Origin: Arcticibacter eurypsychrophilus
GTDB lineage: Bacteria; Bacteroidota; Bacteroidia; Sphingobacteriales; Sphingobacteriaceae
NCBI RefSeq assembly: GCF_001730525.1
Contig: NZ_MDFN01000002.1
Location: forward strand, 62,001-126,000
DNA length: 64,000 nucleotides
Reading direction: 5' to 3'
Part shown: positions 43,305-52,818 of the stretch, piece after piece
How positions within the stretch are numbered: the first letter of the stretch is position 1
Layout: each line of letters begins with the position of its first letter
The notes under the pieces: generated by a model
Seen by the model: only the letters and a program-made list of their open reading frames with translations
Database searches by the model: none
What the model was told of the DNA's origin: nothing
Position numbers and translations under genes: made by a program

Positions 43305-43790
43305 ATGAAAAGAATAATACTATTTGGCCTTTCGGGTCTCTTTCTGCTCATGGCCTGTGAAAAAAAGACCAGTAAATCTCAAAATAGTTTTTTAGTACGA
43401 TTAAAGCAAACACAGGATACGGTTAATATTTTCCAAAACCAAATTCTGAAGGACAGGGTTATTACTAATCTGAATAAATATGTCCGCGATAATGCCTTAA
43501 CGTTTAAAGACTGGAACTTTAAAGTAGAAAATATTATAGGGGATCAGGTTAACTTAAAAAGTACTATTCCTGGCGACTCCAGTATTTACGGTGTTAAGTT
43601 TGCCATAGAGATTCCAACAACTGAATCAAAGATAAAGACTGATGTATCGAAGCTAAAGGTGGGAGATTTAATTGAGATGAATGGCAATATGGCTATGGCT
43701 ACTGAAGATGGCAGAGTGTCTATGAATACTTATTTTGCCTCTGATTCAACGAACATTATCAGGTTAATGCCTACTGAAATTAAATTATAA
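43305..43790 (+). CDS. Putative lipoprotein, unknown function
   Basis: 161 residues. Lipobox LLMAC at residues 14-18 gives a lipidated Cys18, so it is an envelope lipoprotein. The mature part has FLVRLKQTQDTVNIFQNQ and KFAIEIPTTESKIKTDV with a small beta-sheet. No family recognised. It stands alone and has a terminator behind it at 43852. Confidence 0.72.
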   Translation: MKRIILFGLSGLFLLMACEKKTSKSQNSFLVRLKQTQDTVNIFQNQILKDRVITNLNKYVRDNALTFKDWNFKVENIIGDQVNLKSTIPGDSSIYGVKFAIEIPTTESKIKTDVSKLKVGDLIEMNGNMAMATEDGRVSMNTYFASDSTNIIRLMPTEIKL

Positions 43791-43851
43791 TCAGTAAGAT
43801 TTTAGTAGCGCAAACATATTTAGGGATTAGTTTAAAAAAATATTCTATTAA

Positions 43852-43884
43852 AGAGACTGCCTGATGAGGCAGTCTCTAATTTTT
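43852..43884. terminator. Terminator between the lipoprotein and CsbD genes
   Basis: AGAGACTGCCT (43852-43862) pairs with AGGCAGTCTCT (43867-43877), 11 bp, 4-base loop, then a T-tract on the plus strand. The CsbD gene ends at 43884, so it may serve both. Confidence 0.85.
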
Positions 43885-44069
43885 TATAACCCTTTTAACC
43901 AAGTAACAACTTCGTCGCGTGTTTTACCTGTCTTAGATTGAAGGCGTCCGTATAACTCATCCTCTTGTCCTTCCTGATACGTCAAATCATCATCAGAAAG
44001 ATCGCCATATGCTTGTTTTACTTTACCTTTAATTTCATTCCACTTGCCTTTTAATTCTAGCTTGTCCAT
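43884..44069 (-). CDS. CsbD-family stress protein
   Basis: 61 residues. The whole protein is the CsbD domain: [28 protein letters not shown], then [21 protein letters not shown] and a short basic end. Highly charged, no membrane segment. Relatives are induced in stationary phase or envelope stress; the mechanism is unknown. It lies 64 bp downstream of acs on the same strand but is probably separately made. Confidence 0.9.
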   Translation of the reverse strand: MDKLELKGKWNEIKGKVKQAYGDLSDDDLTYQEGQEDELYGRLQSKTGKTRDEVVTWLKGL

Positions 44070-44133
44070 TATATTATGCTTTTAATTAGATATCAGTAGA
44101 ATAACAAGGAAGCAAAAAAATTGTTCAAAATAT

Positions 44134-46047
44134 TTAAAAAGCACCATTTTTTATGTCTTCTATTATATCTGGATCCAGCAGCGTACTGGTATCTCCAAGA
44201 TTACCCGTCTCCCCTTCTGCAATCTTTCGAAGGATTCTTCTCATAATTTTACCTGAACGTGTTTTAGGAAGACCTGTCACAAATTGAATTTTATCCGGCT
44301 TGGCTATAGCGCCTATCAAGCGGGTAACGGTCTTTAAGATATCTTTCTTCACGAGCTCCTTGTCGTTGTGCGTAGAAGAGCCTAAAATAACGTAGGAGTA
44401 GATTCCCTGACCCTTGATAGCATGAGGATAACCAACAACGGCACTTTCTACAACATCGGCATGCATATTTATCGCGTTCTCTACTTCTGCTGTACCGATC
44501 CGGTGTCCGGATACATTCAATACATCATCAACACGTCCGGTAATTTTATAATAACCATCCTCGTCCCTCATACATCCATCTCCTGTAAAGTACAAGTCTT
44601 TATATGCGGAGAAATAAGTTTGACGGCATCGTTCATGGTCGCCATAAGTGGTGCGCAACATACCAGGCCAAGGGTATTTGATACATAGATTTCCGTTAAC
44701 TCCATTTCCCTTAATGATCGCTCCGCTTTCATCTACCAGGCAGGGTTGAATTCCGGGAAGAGGTAAAGTGGCATAACCCGGTTTTGTGGGTGTAACTCCG
44801 GCAATTGGACTGATCATAATCCCTCCGGTTTCGGTTTGCCACCAGGTATCTACAATAGGGGCTTTCCCTTTCCCTATCTTTTCATCAAACCAATGCCATG
44901 CCTCCTCGTTGATTGGCTCTCCTACGGAACCTAATTTAGTAATCGAGCTGAGATCTTTCCCGTTTAAAACATCGTTACCAAAACTCATTAATGACCGAAG
45001 AGCGGTAGGCGCTGTATATAAAATATTTACTTTATATTCATCCACAATATCCCATAAACGGTCGGGACCCGGCCATGTTGGGATTCCTTCAAAGAGCAGG
45101 GATGTGGCACCCTGACTTAAGGGTCCGTAAACAATGTAAGTATGTCCGGTGATCCAGCCAATATCTGCCGTACAGAAATATATTTCTTCGGGCTGGTACT
45201 GAAAGACATTGGCAAAGGTATATCCAGCATAAACCATGTATCCTCCACAGGTATGTACGATGCCTTTTGGTTTTCCGGTAGAACCAGAAGTATAGAGGAT
45301 AAATAACACGTCCTCGGCATCCATTTCTTCGGCCGGGAAATCATGTTTACCCATGGTTTCTACCTTTTTAATTTCATCTTCCCACCATACGTCCCTGCCT
45401 TTAATCATGGATACGGGTGTGCGGCTGCGGGTTAAAACAACTACTTTGGTTACGCTCTTGCATTGTACAAGGGCATCATCAATGACTTCTTTTAAAGAAA
45501 TGTCTTTGGGACCGCGGAATCCTCCATCGGCAGTGATTACTAAAGAACAATCTGCATCATTTATCCTGTCGGCGATGGATTGAGCAGAAAAACCACCAAA
45601 GATGACGGAGTGGATAGCACCGATACGGGCGCATGCCAGTACAGCAATAGCCAGCTCTGGAACCATAGGCAAATAGATACAGACACGGTCACCTTTTTTT
45701 ACTCCATTATTTTTCAACACATGTGCAAACTGACAAACTTTATCATACAACTGCTTGTAAGTCAATATGCGATGTGCTTCATCGGGATCATTGGGCTCCC
45801 AGATAATTGCCGGTTTATCTCCGTTTAATGCGAGATGCCGATCCAGACAGTTTTCAGTAATATTTAGTTTTGCTCCTTCATACCATTTTATTTCCGGGTC
45901 TCTGAAGTTCCATTTGACGACGTTATTCCATTTTTTTCTCCATTGGAAATTCTCGGCTATTTCGGACCAGAACTTTTCAGGATGGGAAACACTATAATTG
46001 TATACTTCGGTATAATTTTCAAAAGAAGAAACTTTTAATGATCTCAT
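44134..46047 (-). CDS. acs: Acetyl-CoA synthetase (AMP-forming)
   Basis: Activates acetate to acetyl-AMP and then acetyl-CoA. 637 residues, the usual length. Seen: the adenylation P-loop YTSGSTGKPKG near residue 250, DTWWQTETGG near 405, FTGDGCMRDEDGYYKITGRVD near 490, and the C-terminal catalytic Lys in RSGKIMRR near residue 600, the site that is acetylated in other bacteria. Operon: MHS permease (47825) then a small DUF6814 membrane protein (46309) then acs, all minus strand, gaps 1 bp and 28 bp. Propionate is a possible alternative substrate. Confidence 0.96.
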   Translation of the reverse strand: MRSLKVSSFENYTEVYNYSVSHPEKFWSEIAENFQWRKKWNNVVKWNFRDPEIKWYEGAKLNITENCLDRHLALNGDKPAIIWEPNDPDEAHRILTYKQLYDKVCQFAHVLKNNGVKKGDRVCIYLPMVPELAIAVLACARIGAIHSVIFGGFSAQSIADRINDADCSLVITADGGFRGPKDISLKEVIDDALVQCKSVTKVVVLTRSRTPVSMIKGRDVWWEDEIKKVETMGKHDFPAEEMDAEDVLFILYTSGSTGKPKGIVHTCGGYMVYAGYTFANVFQYQPEEIYFCTADIGWITGHTYIVYGPLSQGATSLLFEGIPTWPGPDRLWDIVDEYKVNILYTAPTALRSLMSFGNDVLNGKDLSSITKLGSVGEPINEEAWHWFDEKIGKGKAPIVDTWWQTETGGIMISPIAGVTPTKPGYATLPLPGIQPCLVDESGAIIKGNGVNGNLCIKYPWPGMLRTTYGDHERCRQTYFSAYKDLYFTGDGCMRDEDGYYKITGRVDDVLNVSGHRIGTAEVENAINMHADVVESAVVGYPHAIKGQGIYSYVILGSSTHNDKELVKKDILKTVTRLIGAIAKPDKIQFVTGLPKTRSGKIMRRILRKIAEGETGNLGDTSTLLDPDIIEDIKNGAF

Positions 46048-46075
46048 TTCAATGCGGTATTAATGTATATTAAAA

Positions 46076-46309
46076 TTAAACGGAGTCAATCTCCTTACTA
46101 TATTCGCCCTTAAAAGCGTAATATCCAAATAAAATAAACCCAATTATAATGGGAATAAAAATGGTTATAATAACTAACCAGAACACGTAATCTTCGGGAT
46201 GGACCACAGTTGATCCAAGAACGGTTATGCCCTTGTAAAAGAGAAATACAGCCAGTAAAATCCCTGCTAAAAGCCATATAATGCCAAGGTATTTTCTTAG
46301 TGAGTTCAT
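46076..46309 (-). CDS. Small membrane protein, DUF6814 family
   Basis: 77 residues with two hydrophobic helices (about 8-27 and 40-65) and short charged ends. This matches the small membrane protein called DUF6814 that I associate with MFS permeases in Bacteroidota. It lies 1 bp after the permease stop and 28 bp before acs. By analogy with YjcH (DUF485), a small two-helix protein between acs and actP in E. coli, it may help assemble or regulate the permease; the analogy is inference. Confidence 0.72.
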   Translation of the reverse strand: MNSLRKYLGIIWLLAGILLAVFLFYKGITVLGSTVVHPEDYVFWLVIITIFIPIIIGFILFGYYAFKGEYSKEIDSV

Positions 46310-46310
46310 T

Positions 46311-47825
46311 TTAATCGTTTGCTGTATTGTAAGTACTTTTGTTAATATAGACCATTCCGATAATTAAACAGATGGTGGCAACGCCAATCGGGTACCAAAG
46401 ACCATCAAAGGGTGTAGCTCCTGGAAGGGAGGTCAGACTTATGGCAATGAATGGGGTAAGTCCCCCGAAAACCCCATTTCCGATATGGTAGGGCAATGAC
46501 ATAGAGGTATAACGAATATTTGTTGGAAATAGCTCAACTAGGAAAGCGGCGATAGGGCCGTATACCATGGTTACAAATAAAACCTGCACAAATACCAGGC
46601 CCACCAACATCCAGAAAGATCGGGTAGAAAGATCAACTTCTGATTTTATTACTGCTTGTTGTTCAGGCAATTGGGAAGATATTTTACGACTGACTGTTCC
46701 ATCGGTATAATGCGTTTCCGTCGTTCGGGTTACTTTATTTTCACCGCTCTCTGTTTTACTTATTTCATTTTTAATTTGCAATTGAGCAGGCATTTCGGTT
46801 TTTACACTCAGGTCAGACAAGGCATACATTTGTTTGTATATGGGTCTATAAAAAAGGATACCGCATAACATGCCTGCCATCATAATATTTCGCCTGCCAA
46901 TCGTATCAGACCACCCTCCGAATACAACAAAAAATGGTGTGGCAACGAGCAACCCTATAGCGATCACATAGTTGGATTGTACGAATTCAATATTCATGGT
47001 TTTCTGAATGAATGAAAGAGCGTAAAACTGACCGGTATACCAGATAACACCCTGTCCTGCTGTTGCTCCAAATAAAGCAAGAAGAACCATTTTTAGATTT
47101 TCTTTCCGTCCGAATGACTCTTTTAAAGGGTTTTTAACGGTCTTCCCTTCGGCCTTAATTTTAGCAAACAAAGGCGATTCGTGCATTTTCATCCGGATCA
47201 CAATGGAAACGATGACCAGCAAGGAAGAGAGGAGAAATGGGATTCGCCAGCCCCAGCTGTTAAAAGAATCGACCCCAACGACATGTCTGGTCAAAAGAAT
47301 CACACCAAGCGATAAGAACAGACCCATTGTGGCTGTGGTTTGAATAAAACTAGTGTAGAAACCTCTTTTATTGGCAGGAGCATGTTCTGCAACGTAGGTA
47401 GCCGCGCCACCGTATTCACCGCCTAATGCTAAACCCTGTACTAATCGTAGAAATAATACCAGGATGGGCGCGCCATAGCCAATGGTAGCAAAGCCGGGAA
47501 TGAGGCCGATGGCAAAGGTTGATCCACCCATAAGCACAAGCGTAAGCAGGAAAGTGTATTTACGGCCGATGAGATCTCCTAGTCTGCCAAAAACTAATGC
47601 TCCAAAAGGACGGACAATAAATCCGGCAGCAAAAGTGGCTAACGTGGAAAGGAATGCGGCTGTAGGATTAGCCAGTGGGAAAAATTGGGTAGAGAGAATA
47701 GTCGCCAAACTTCCGAAGATGTAAAAGTCATACCATTCGATAAGTGTCCCCACAGAAGACGCGGTGATAACACTCCATAGTTTGCTTTTGCCTTCAACAG
47801 GAACCAGCATCTTAGAATCATTCAT
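46311..47825 (-). CDS. MFS permease of the metabolite:H+ symporter (MHS/ProP/ShiA) type
   Basis: 504 residues with 12 predicted helices. Family marks: FGSLATILSTQFFP, RPFGALVFGRLGDLIGRKYTF near residue 72, and LALGGEYGGAATYVAEHAP near residue 132, typical of MHS carriers for organic acids, betaine and similar compounds. A hydrophilic insertion of about 65 residues (roughly 335-398, VTRTTETHYTDGTVSRK) separates helices in the C-terminal half. With acs downstream, acetate or another short acid is the likely substrate, but this is inferred from position. Confidence 0.92.
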   Translation of the reverse strand: MNDSKMLVPVEGKSKLWSVITASSVGTLIEWYDFYIFGSLATILSTQFFPLANPTAAFLSTLATFAAGFIVRPFGALVFGRLGDLIGRKYTFLLTLVLMGGSTFAIGLIPGFATIGYGAPILVLFLRLVQGLALGGEYGGAATYVAEHAPANKRGFYTSFIQTTATMGLFLSLGVILLTRHVVGVDSFNSWGWRIPFLLSSLLVIVSIVIRMKMHESPLFAKIKAEGKTVKNPLKESFGRKENLKMVLLALFGATAGQGVIWYTGQFYALSFIQKTMNIEFVQSNYVIAIGLLVATPFFVVFGGWSDTIGRRNIMMAGMLCGILFYRPIYKQMYALSDLSVKTEMPAQLQIKNEISKTESGENKVTRTTETHYTDGTVSRKISSQLPEQQAVIKSEVDLSTRSFWMLVGLVFVQVLFVTMVYGPIAAFLVELFPTNIRYTSMSLPYHIGNGVFGGLTPFIAISLTSLPGATPFDGLWYPIGVATICLIIGMVYINKSTYNTAND

Positions 47826-47980
47826 ACTTGAGTTTATATTTGTTTAGTGGGCATTAAATTAGACATATTAAAGAACAGTATAGAAATAAATCTATAAAAA
47901 GTGTGAAATAGTAATCTTCTGTATAAAACCTATATAAAAATACTGGTTTACAGAAGTTTGAAATATTTAGGTAAATAATA

Positions 47981-48011
47981 TTGCTTGTTAAATTAATTCT
48001 TATGATATTTG
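47981..48011 (+). promoter_or_regulatory. Candidate promoter of the rpmB operon
   Basis: TTG at 47981-47983 and GATATTTG at 48004-48011 lie 20 bp apart; the second element matches TAnnTTTG at seven of eight positions. The ATG of rpmB is at 48059. Confidence 0.38.
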
Positions 48012-48058
48012 CAAACTCTTAAAGAGGCTGATTTTACAATAAGATACACAACATAGTC

Positions 48059-48292
48059 ATGTCGAGAATTTGTGATTTAACAGGAAAAATGGCAATGAAA
48101 GGTTTTAACGTTTCTAACTCAAACGCTAAAACTAAACGCAGATTTTATCCTAATTTGAAAGTAAAGAAATTTTACATCCCTGAAGAAGGCCGCTGGATTA
48201 CGCTGAAGGTATCAACCTCAGCAATCAAAACTATTAATAAGAACGGAATCAGCGCCGTGATTAGTAAATTCCTTAAACAAGGATTCATTTAA
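48059..48292 (+). CDS. rpmB: Ribosomal protein L28
   Basis: 77 residues, strongly basic. MSRICDLTGKMAMKGFNVSNSN is the N-terminal signature, and RRFYPNLKVKKFYIP follows; it binds 23S rRNA in the 50S subunit. The short spacing to rpmG (20 bp) and DUF4295 (31 bp) indicates one transcript. Confidence 0.98.
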   Translation: MSRICDLTGKMAMKGFNVSNSNAKTKRRFYPNLKVKKFYIPEEGRWITLKVSTSAIKTINKNGISAVISKFLKQGFI

Positions 48293-48312
48293 TAAAGTAA
48301 AGAAATAAAAAA

Positions 48313-48495
48313 ATGGCTAAGAAAGGTAACCGTGTTCAGGTGATTTTAGAATGCACTGAACATAAAGCTAGTGGCGAACCTGGGATGTCTCGTTATATCA
48401 CCACAAAAAACAAGAAGAACACTACTGAACGTTTAGAATTAAAGAAATTTAATCCGTTCCTTAGAAAGGTAACTGTTCATAAAGAAATTAAATAA
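48313..48495 (+). CDS. rpmG: Ribosomal protein L33
   Basis: 60 residues: [18 protein letters not shown], then [20 protein letters not shown] and [13 protein letters not shown]. 50S protein near the E site. Only one of the four Cys that mark zinc-binding L33 is present (Cys at residue 14), so this is the zinc-independent type. Second gene of the rpmB operon. Confidence 0.98.
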   Translation: MAKKGNRVQVILECTEHKASGEPGMSRYITTKNKKNTTERLELKKFNPFLRKVTVHKEIK

Positions 48496-48526
48496 TCCAG
48501 GTTTGTACCTGATTAAAATATAAAAG

Positions 48527-48691
48527 ATGGCAAAGAAAGTAGTTGCAACCCTTAAAACAGGAAAAGGCAAAGAATATTCTAAGGTAATCACGATGGTTAG
48601 ATCTGAAAAGACTGGCGCTTACACTTTTAAAGAAGCTATTGCTCATAACGACCACGTTAAAGATGCTCTTGCTGAAATTAAAAAAGTATAG
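48527..48691 (+). CDS. DUF4295 family small protein
   Basis: 54 residues: MAKKVVATLKTGKGKEYSKV, then TMVRSEKTGAYTFKEAIAHND and a helical KDALAEIKKV end. Basic and small like a ribosome-associated protein. Conserved in Bacteroidota between rpmG and ftsY, as here (31 bp after rpmG, 86 bp before ftsY). Function unknown; association with the ribosome is inference from position and charge. Confidence 0.92.
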   Translation: MAKKVVATLKTGKGKEYSKVITMVRSEKTGAYTFKEAIAHNDHVKDALAEIKKV

Positions 48692-48719
48692 TAATCATAT
48701 TCCTTTAAAAACTGTAAGG

Positions 48720-48754
48720 AGCCGTCCCGATTTATATCAGGAGGGCTTTTTTTG
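48720..48754 (+). terminator. Terminator after DUF4295
   Basis: Stem AGCC-G-TCC / GGA-G-GGCT (one mismatch) around 48720-48747, then seven T residues. It separates the ribosomal protein genes from ftsY, whose ATG is at 48778. Confidence 0.72.
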
Positions 48755-48777
48755 TATAGTCAGCACATTTCATCATC

Positions 48778-49740
48778 ATGGGATTATTCGATTTTTTTAA
48801 AAAGAAGGAAACCACGCCGATCGAGCAGGAAGCTTTAGATAAAGGCCTGGAAAAGACTAAAAATGGTTTGTTCTCCAAACTGACAAAAGCAGTAATTGGG
48901 AAATCTACTATTGATGACGAGGTGCTCGATAACCTGGAAGAAATATTAGTTACCTCTGATGTAGGTGTTTCCACTACGCTTAAAATCATTGAGCGGATTC
49001 AGGAACGGGTTGCACGTGACAAGTTCTTTGGCGCTTCTGAATTAAATAACCTATTAAAGGATGAGATTCAGCAGCTTCTTGCAGAGAATAACAGCAATGA
49101 TTTTGAGAAGTTCGAATATGGCAACTATAAGCCGTATGTGATTATGGTGGTGGGTGTAAATGGGGTTGGAAAAACAACCACGATAGGAAAATTGGCTCAT
49201 CAGCTGAAGGCTTCAGGAAATAAGGTGGTACTTGGTGCTGCTGATACGTTCAGGGCAGCAGCTGTAGATCAGCTGAAATTGTGGGGCGAGCGGGTTGGTG
49301 TACGTGTGGTAGCCCAACCAATGGGATCTGATCCCGCTTCGGTGGCTTATGATACACTTCAATCTGCAGTAGCTAACGGCGATGATGTAGTCATTATTGA
49401 TACAGCTGGACGTTTGCATAACAAAGTGGCTTTGATGAATGAGCTGACGAAGATTAAAACAGTGATGCAGAAAGTAGTGCCTAATGCTCCTCATGAGATT
49501 CTGCTGGTTTTGGACGCTTCTACCGGACAAAATGCAATTGAACAATGTAAGCAGTTTACTCAGGCTACTGATGTAAATGCACTGGCACTGACGAAACTAG
49601 ATGGAACAGCAAAAGGTGGTGTCGTAATTGGAATTTCAGATCAGTTTAAAATTCCGGTTAAATATATTGGTGTTGGTGAAGGGATTGATGATTTACAGCT
49701 ATTTGACAGGAAAGAATTTGTAAACAGCCTGTTCAAATAA
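48778..49740 (+). CDS. ftsY: Signal recognition particle receptor FtsY
   Basis: GTPase that docks SRP-ribosome complexes at the inner membrane. 320 residues, short N-terminal A domain (about 40 residues, charged). NG domain complete: VGVNGVGKTTTIGKLA near residue 125 (G1), AADTFRAAAVDQL (G2), VIIDTAGRLHN (G3), LTKLDGTAKGG (G4) and GVGEGIDDLQLF (closing loop). It is followed 20 bp later by rimO. Confidence 0.97.
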   Translation: MGLFDFFKKKETTPIEQEALDKGLEKTKNGLFSKLTKAVIGKSTIDDEVLDNLEEILVTSDVGVSTTLKIIERIQERVARDKFFGASELNNLLKDEIQQLLAENNSNDFEKFEYGNYKPYVIMVVGVNGVGKTTTIGKLAHQLKASGNKVVLGAADTFRAAAVDQLKLWGERVGVRVVAQPMGSDPASVAYDTLQSAVANGDDVVIIDTAGRLHNKVALMNELTKIKTVMQKVVPNAPHEILLVLDASTGQNAIEQCKQFTQATDVNALALTKLDGTAKGGVVIGISDQFKIPVKYIGVGEGIDDLQLFDRKEFVNSLFK

Positions 49741-49760
49741 TTTGCTAAGAAGGGAACGAT

Positions 49761-51095
49761 ATGATAACAAAGATTGCAAGTAAAAGAGGATTAATTAAGA
49801 AGCCTAAAGTGAATGTAATCACGCTGGGTTGTTCTAAAAATATATACGATTCGGAAGTACTAATGGGTCAGTTACGGGGTAACATGATCGATGTGGTGCA
49901 CGAAGCTGATTCCGTTTCTAAGGATGATATCATTGTTATCAATACCTGTGGCTTTATTGATAATGCCAAACAGGAATCTATTGATACCATATTACAGTAT
50001 AGTGAGTTGAAAGCACAGGGAAAGGTTGCGAAAGTGATTGTCACTGGTTGTCTGTCTGAACGTTACAAGCCTGAACTTCAGGCTGAAATAACAAATGTAG
50101 ATGCCTACTTCGGCACCAATGACTTAAAAGATATTTTGTCTAGTCTGGGTGCTGATTATAAGTATGAGTTATTGGGTGAACGTCTTTTAACGACTCCCTC
50201 ACACTTTGCTTATTTTAAAATAGGTGAAGGTTGTAACCGTCCATGTTCTTTCTGTGCTATCCCTTTGATGAGGGGTAAACATGTTTCCAAGCCGATTGAA
50301 GAGTTGGTAAATGAAGCAAAATTGTTGGTTCGTAATGGCACAAAGGAACTTATTCTTATTGCCCAAGATCTTACTTATTATGGTCTTGACATTTATGGTA
50401 AGCGGAATCTGGATGAGCTGTTACGCCATCTTTCTGACGTAAACGGCGTAGAATGGATCAGGTTGCAATATGCTTATCCTTCTGGTTTTCCAATGGAAAT
50501 TCTGGATGTGATGAATGAGCGTGATAATATCTGTAAATATCTGGATATGCCTTTACAGCATATTAGTGACTCGATGCTAAAATCAATGCGAAGGGGTATT
50601 ACCAAACAGAAAACGCTGGATTTGGTTAGCGCTATCCGTGACAAGGTGCCTGAAATTGCTTTGCGTACTACTTTGATTTGTGGGTATCCTGGTGAAACAG
50701 AGGCTGACTTTAACGAGATGAAGGATTGGGTAGAAGAGACCCGTTTCGACAGATTGGGTTGCTTTACCTACTCTCACGAGGAAAAAACGCATGCTCATGT
50801 GCTGGTTGACGACGTTCCCGCAGAACTCAAGGAACAACGAGTTGAGGAAATCATGAATATTCAACAGGAGATCTCATTGGAGAAAAACGTGGAGAAAGTG
50901 GGCAAAACCTTTAAAGTTTTGGTTGATAAAAAAGAAGGTGAGTATTTTGTGGGCCGTACGGAATTTGATTCCCCTGAAGTAGATAATGAGGTTCTATTGC
51001 ATGCAGAGATTAATTATGCCACTATTGGTAGTTTTGTTCAGGTCAATATTGACCGGGCTGATGACTTTGATTTATATGGAAGTATTGTCAAATAA
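49761..51095 (+). CDS. rimO: Ribosomal protein S12 methylthiotransferase RimO
   Basis: Radical SAM enzyme that adds a methylthio group to Asp89 of ribosomal protein S12. N-terminal [4Fe-4S] Cys set in LGCSKNIYDSE, INTCGFI and VTGCLSERY; radical SAM motif CxxxCxxC in GEGCNRPCSFCAIP near residue 155; TRAM domain at the C-terminus (TFKVLVDKKEGEYFVGR). 444 residues is normal. Together with ftsY, it follows the rpmB operon. Confidence 0.97.
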   Translation: MITKIASKRGLIKKPKVNVITLGCSKNIYDSEVLMGQLRGNMIDVVHEADSVSKDDIIVINTCGFIDNAKQESIDTILQYSELKAQGKVAKVIVTGCLSERYKPELQAEITNVDAYFGTNDLKDILSSLGADYKYELLGERLLTTPSHFAYFKIGEGCNRPCSFCAIPLMRGKHVSKPIEELVNEAKLLVRNGTKELILIAQDLTYYGLDIYGKRNLDELLRHLSDVNGVEWIRLQYAYPSGFPMEILDVMNERDNICKYLDMPLQHISDSMLKSMRRGITKQKTLDLVSAIRDKVPEIALRTTLICGYPGETEADFNEMKDWVEETRFDRLGCFTYSHEEKTHAHVLVDDVPAELKEQRVEEIMNIQQEISLEKNVEKVGKTFKVLVDKKEGEYFVGRTEFDSPEVDNEVLLHAEINYATIGSFVQVNIDRADDFDLYGSIVK

Positions 51096-51143
51096 AGCAA
51101 TACATCTTCGAGTTATAAAAAATAGCTCTATTTTCGCCTTAGG

Positions 51144-52745
51144 ATGAAAGCAACATACATCGAATATCACGAAACAAATAGTTTTTCATCTACCGCTCTG
51201 AGCTATCTGGCTGGGGATTCTAAAATCCAGCCTTTCATTTCTCATTTCCCGACTATAGCTAATTTCGGTCATCTAATTGAGTCCCGACGGGTTACTACAG
51301 ACAGAAAAGTGCTTAGAGATGTACTGACTAGGCAGTACTCAGAAACATTAGATTCTGGCTTGCCATCTCAGTTGAAGGTAAATGAAAACATTGAGCTTCT
51401 TTTAAGAGACACTACTTATACGATTACTACGGGACACCAATTGAACATCTTCACCGGTCCCCTCTACTTTATATATAAAATAGTAACGACAATAAACCTT
51501 TCCAGGGAATTGAAGCAGGCTTATCCGGATAAGGATTTCGTACCCGTATATTGGATGGCTACAGAGGACCATGACTTTGCAGAAATCAACCATGTTAAGC
51601 TGTTTGGTAAAAACATCAATTGGGAACTAAATGCGAGTGGTGCGACAGGCCGTTTAAACCCAGAAACCATTGCTGAAGCGTTAAAGGCTTATCAGAGTAC
51701 ATTGGGGATCTCAAAGAATTCTGAAAGACTGACCGCTATCATTGAAGAGGCTTATTTGCATCATGATACGCTAGCATCTGCTACCCGCTACTTAGTTAAT
51801 GCCCTCTTTTCTAGCTACGGGTTAGTTATCGTTGATGCAGATGAGAAGGACTTTAAAGCGCAGTTTACGTCTGTTATTGAAGATGATATTTTTAACAAAG
51901 TAAGTTCAGCAGCAATTACGAAAGCGACTAACAAGCTTAAAGAAGCAGGTTTTGATCCTCAGGTTAATAGCAGAGATATCAACTTCTTTTACATGAAGGA
52001 TAATTTGCGAGAACGTTTGGTGGAGGAAAAGGGTGTTTATTACCTATTAAATTCTGAGATTCGTTTCAATGCGGAAGAACTGAGAAATGAAATCAGGGAT
52101 TATCCGGAACGCTTTAGTCCTAATGTAGTAATGCGACCTCTTTATCAGGAAATCATACTTCCTAATCTGGCTTACATAGGTGGTGGATCTGAACTGGTAT
52201 ATTGGTTGCAATTGGAGCAATGTTTTGATGCGTTTAAGGTGGATTTCCCTATTTTGCTTCTTCGCAACTCGGCTATGATTACGGACGAGTCTTTTGGTAG
52301 TAAACTATGCCGGCTTCATATCCCTGCTAAAGATATATTCAAGAGTACAGAAATCTTACAGAAAGAATGGGTATTAAGAAATTCGCAGAATGTCTTGAAT
52401 TTATCGGATGAACGAAAAGATTTTCAGTCTGTGTTTGAGAAAATTAAGCTTAGAGCTTATAAAATTGATCCGACATTGGCCCCAAGTACGGAAGCAGTAA
52501 AAGCAAGATTGTATCATACGCTTGAAAATCTGGAGAAGAAATTCCTAAAGGGAGAGAAAAAGAATCATGAAGGTGCACTTTCTCAAATAGAGGGCCTGCG
52601 CACTAAATACTTTCCGGGGAACAGTTTACAGGAAAGGTCTGAGAATTTCGGTTTATTCTTTGTTAAATATGGAGATGATTTTATAGCAGAACTGGTCAAG
52701 CGTTTCAAACCTCTTGATTTTAAATTCACTATTATTGAGCCTTAA
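51144..52745 (+). CDS. bshC: Bacillithiol biosynthesis cysteine-adding enzyme
   Basis: Last step of bacillithiol synthesis: joins cysteine to GlcN-malate. 533 residues. Rossmann-like core with TITTGHQLNIFTGPLYFIYK near residue 92 and MATEDHDFAEINHVKLF near residue 140, the latter holding the conserved His-Asp; a coiled coil follows near 440-500. The last 25 bp of the gene recur in almost identical form at 53264-53288, just upstream of the next gene. Confidence 0.96.
   Translation: MKATYIEYHETNSFSSTALSYLAGDSKIQPFISHFPTIANFGHLIESRRVTTDRKVLRDVLTRQYSETLDSGLPSQLKVNENIELLLRDTTYTITTGHQLNIFTGPLYFIYKIVTTINLSRELKQAYPDKDFVPVYWMATEDHDFAEINHVKLFGKNINWELNASGATGRLNPETIAEALKAYQSTLGISKNSERLTAIIEEAYLHHDTLASATRYLVNALFSSYGLVIVDADEKDFKAQFTSVIEDDIFNKVSSAAITKATNKLKEAGFDPQVNSRDINFFYMKDNLRERLVEEKGVYYLLNSEIRFNAEELRNEIRDYPERFSPNVVMRPLYQEIILPNLAYIGGGSELVYWLQLEQCFDAFKVDFPILLLRNSAMITDESFGSKLCRLHIPAKDIFKSTEILQKEWVLRNSQNVLNLSDERKDFQSVFEKIKLRAYKIDPTLAPSTEAVKARLYHTLENLEKKFLKGEKKNHEGALSQIEGLRTKYFPGNSLQERSENFGLFFVKYGDDFIAELVKRFKPLDFKFTIIEP
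52721..52745 (+). repeat. Left copy of a 25-bp direct repeat (3' end of bshC)
   Basis: Includes the last codons and stop of bshC. The right copy at 53264-53288 differs at one position (G to A). Confidence 0.9.
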
Positions 52746-52818
52746 TTAGCTTCAAAATAGTATTGGATTTTAACTAAATCTAATGCTGCTCTCTTTACTG
52801 CACTTAGTGTGGATGTCA

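Noticed and set aside
44786-45115. Plus-strand ORF of 109 codons antisense to acs
   Set aside because: Shadow frame of a strongly conserved gene.
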